DNA from: Betaproteobacteria bacterium | GTDB taxonomy: Bacteria > Pseudomonadota > Gammaproteobacteria > Burkholderiales > Sulfuriferulaceae | Assembly: GCA_003455595.1 (NCBI GenBank) | Contig: DMQT01000037.1 | Coordinates: 1 to 5,468, forward strand | Reading direction: 5' to 3' | DNA length: 5,468 bases | Shown here: positions 5,236 through 5,468 of the stretch, piece by piece | Numbering within the stretch: position 1 is the stretch's first letter | Layout of the letters: the number at the start of each line of letters is the position of its first letter | The notes under the pieces: model-generated | The model's database searches: none | What the model saw: only the letters and a program-made list of their open reading frames with translations | Told to the model about the DNA's origin: nothing | Made by a program: the position numbers and the translations under genes

Positions 5236-5468
5236 ATGACGATTAAGCGCACTCCATTACAAGTTACCCGAAATATACGTTTTGGATTTAGCTTGGCTTT
5301 TCTTGCCCTCGTCGTCTTTGTTGTGGTCTTTTCCTGGACCTCATGGCAATCGGAAAAGCAAGAGGAAGCGGATCAATTATCGCTATTAGCGGAACTGGGC
5401 GGAAAATCAACCAATTCCTATTTTGTACATTTCGAGAGCAATCTGAGTGTGTTGAGCCAACAAATACT
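5236..5468 (+). CDS. Membrane-anchored sensor protein, N-terminal part (cut by window edge)
   Basis: Only the first 77 codons are present. The visible protein starts MTIKRTPLQV with a short basic cytoplasmic tail. One strong membrane segment spans about residues 17-35 (FSLAFLALVVFVVVFSW). An extracytoplasmic stretch follows, with an acidic, probably helical segment (EKQEEADQLSLLAELGGKS) and SYFVHFESNLSVLSQQI. This layout is typical of the start of Cache-type sensor domains in histidine kinases, chemoreceptors and GGDEF proteins; the output domain lies outside the window. ATG at 5236 is preferred because the basic tail and membrane segment begin there and the predicted promoter leaves a normal leader. 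No clear Shine-Dalgarno precedes it. An in-frame ATG at 5173 would add 21 residues and lies only about 5 nt after the predicted transcription start. The gene is divergent from the GGDEF-EAL gene, which suggests a signalling neighbourhood. Confidence 0.72.
   Translation, partial: MTIKRTPLQVTRNIRFGFSLAFLALVVFVVVFSWTSWQSEKQEEADQLSLLAELGGKSTNSYFVHFESNLSVLSQQI

Noticed and set aside
4929..5252. Open frame of 107 codons on the minus strand
   Set aside because: It overlaps the probable promoter and start of the plus-strand sensor gene and has no domain-like features.

Overview
The window looks like chromosomal DNA of a Gram-negative proteobacterium, probably beta or gamma. The grounds are a proteobacterial-type LeuA, an Lrp/AsnC regulator, a large MASE3-PAS-PAS-GGDEF-EAL protein, and GC-rich coding DNA with AT-rich promoter gaps. 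I cannot name a genus from the sequence. No tRNA, rRNA, CRISPR array, insertion sequence or transposase remnant was recognised.

Layout. (1) Positions 1-347, minus strand: the 5' end of leuA (2-isopropylmalate synthase), cut by the window edge. (2) Positions 348-587: a divergent intergenic region. Its lrp-proximal half is AT-rich and holds five copies of the hexamer GCAATA/TATTGC. These form a 13-bp palindrome and a second inverted repeat whose loop carries the lrp ribosome-binding site. (3) Positions 588-1464, plus strand: an Lrp/AsnC-family regulator, followed after 70 bp by a small VOC (glyoxalase/dioxygenase-fold) protein, possibly as one transcription unit. (4) Positions 1518-4448, minus strand and convergent with the VOC gene: a membrane-bound c-di-GMP enzyme of about 976 residues with both catalytic domains apparently intact. 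(5) Positions 4449-5235: a long gap of about 790 bp with no convincing gene but several inverted repeats. (6) Position 5236 to the end, plus strand: the start of a membrane-anchored sensor-like protein, cut by the window edge and divergent from the GGDEF-EAL gene.

How the genes may work together. The left half suggests an amino-acid-responsive unit: the Lrp-type regulator probably controls its own promoter, and it may also act on leuA and the VOC gene from the same intergenic region. The right half is a signal-transduction locus: a c-di-GMP synthase/phosphodiesterase sits back to back with a second membrane sensor. The most distinctive non-coding signal is the GCAATA repeat cluster in front of lrp. 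I found no clear evidence of a wholly new system. The remaining findings are mostly regulatory architecture and a long unexplained gap.
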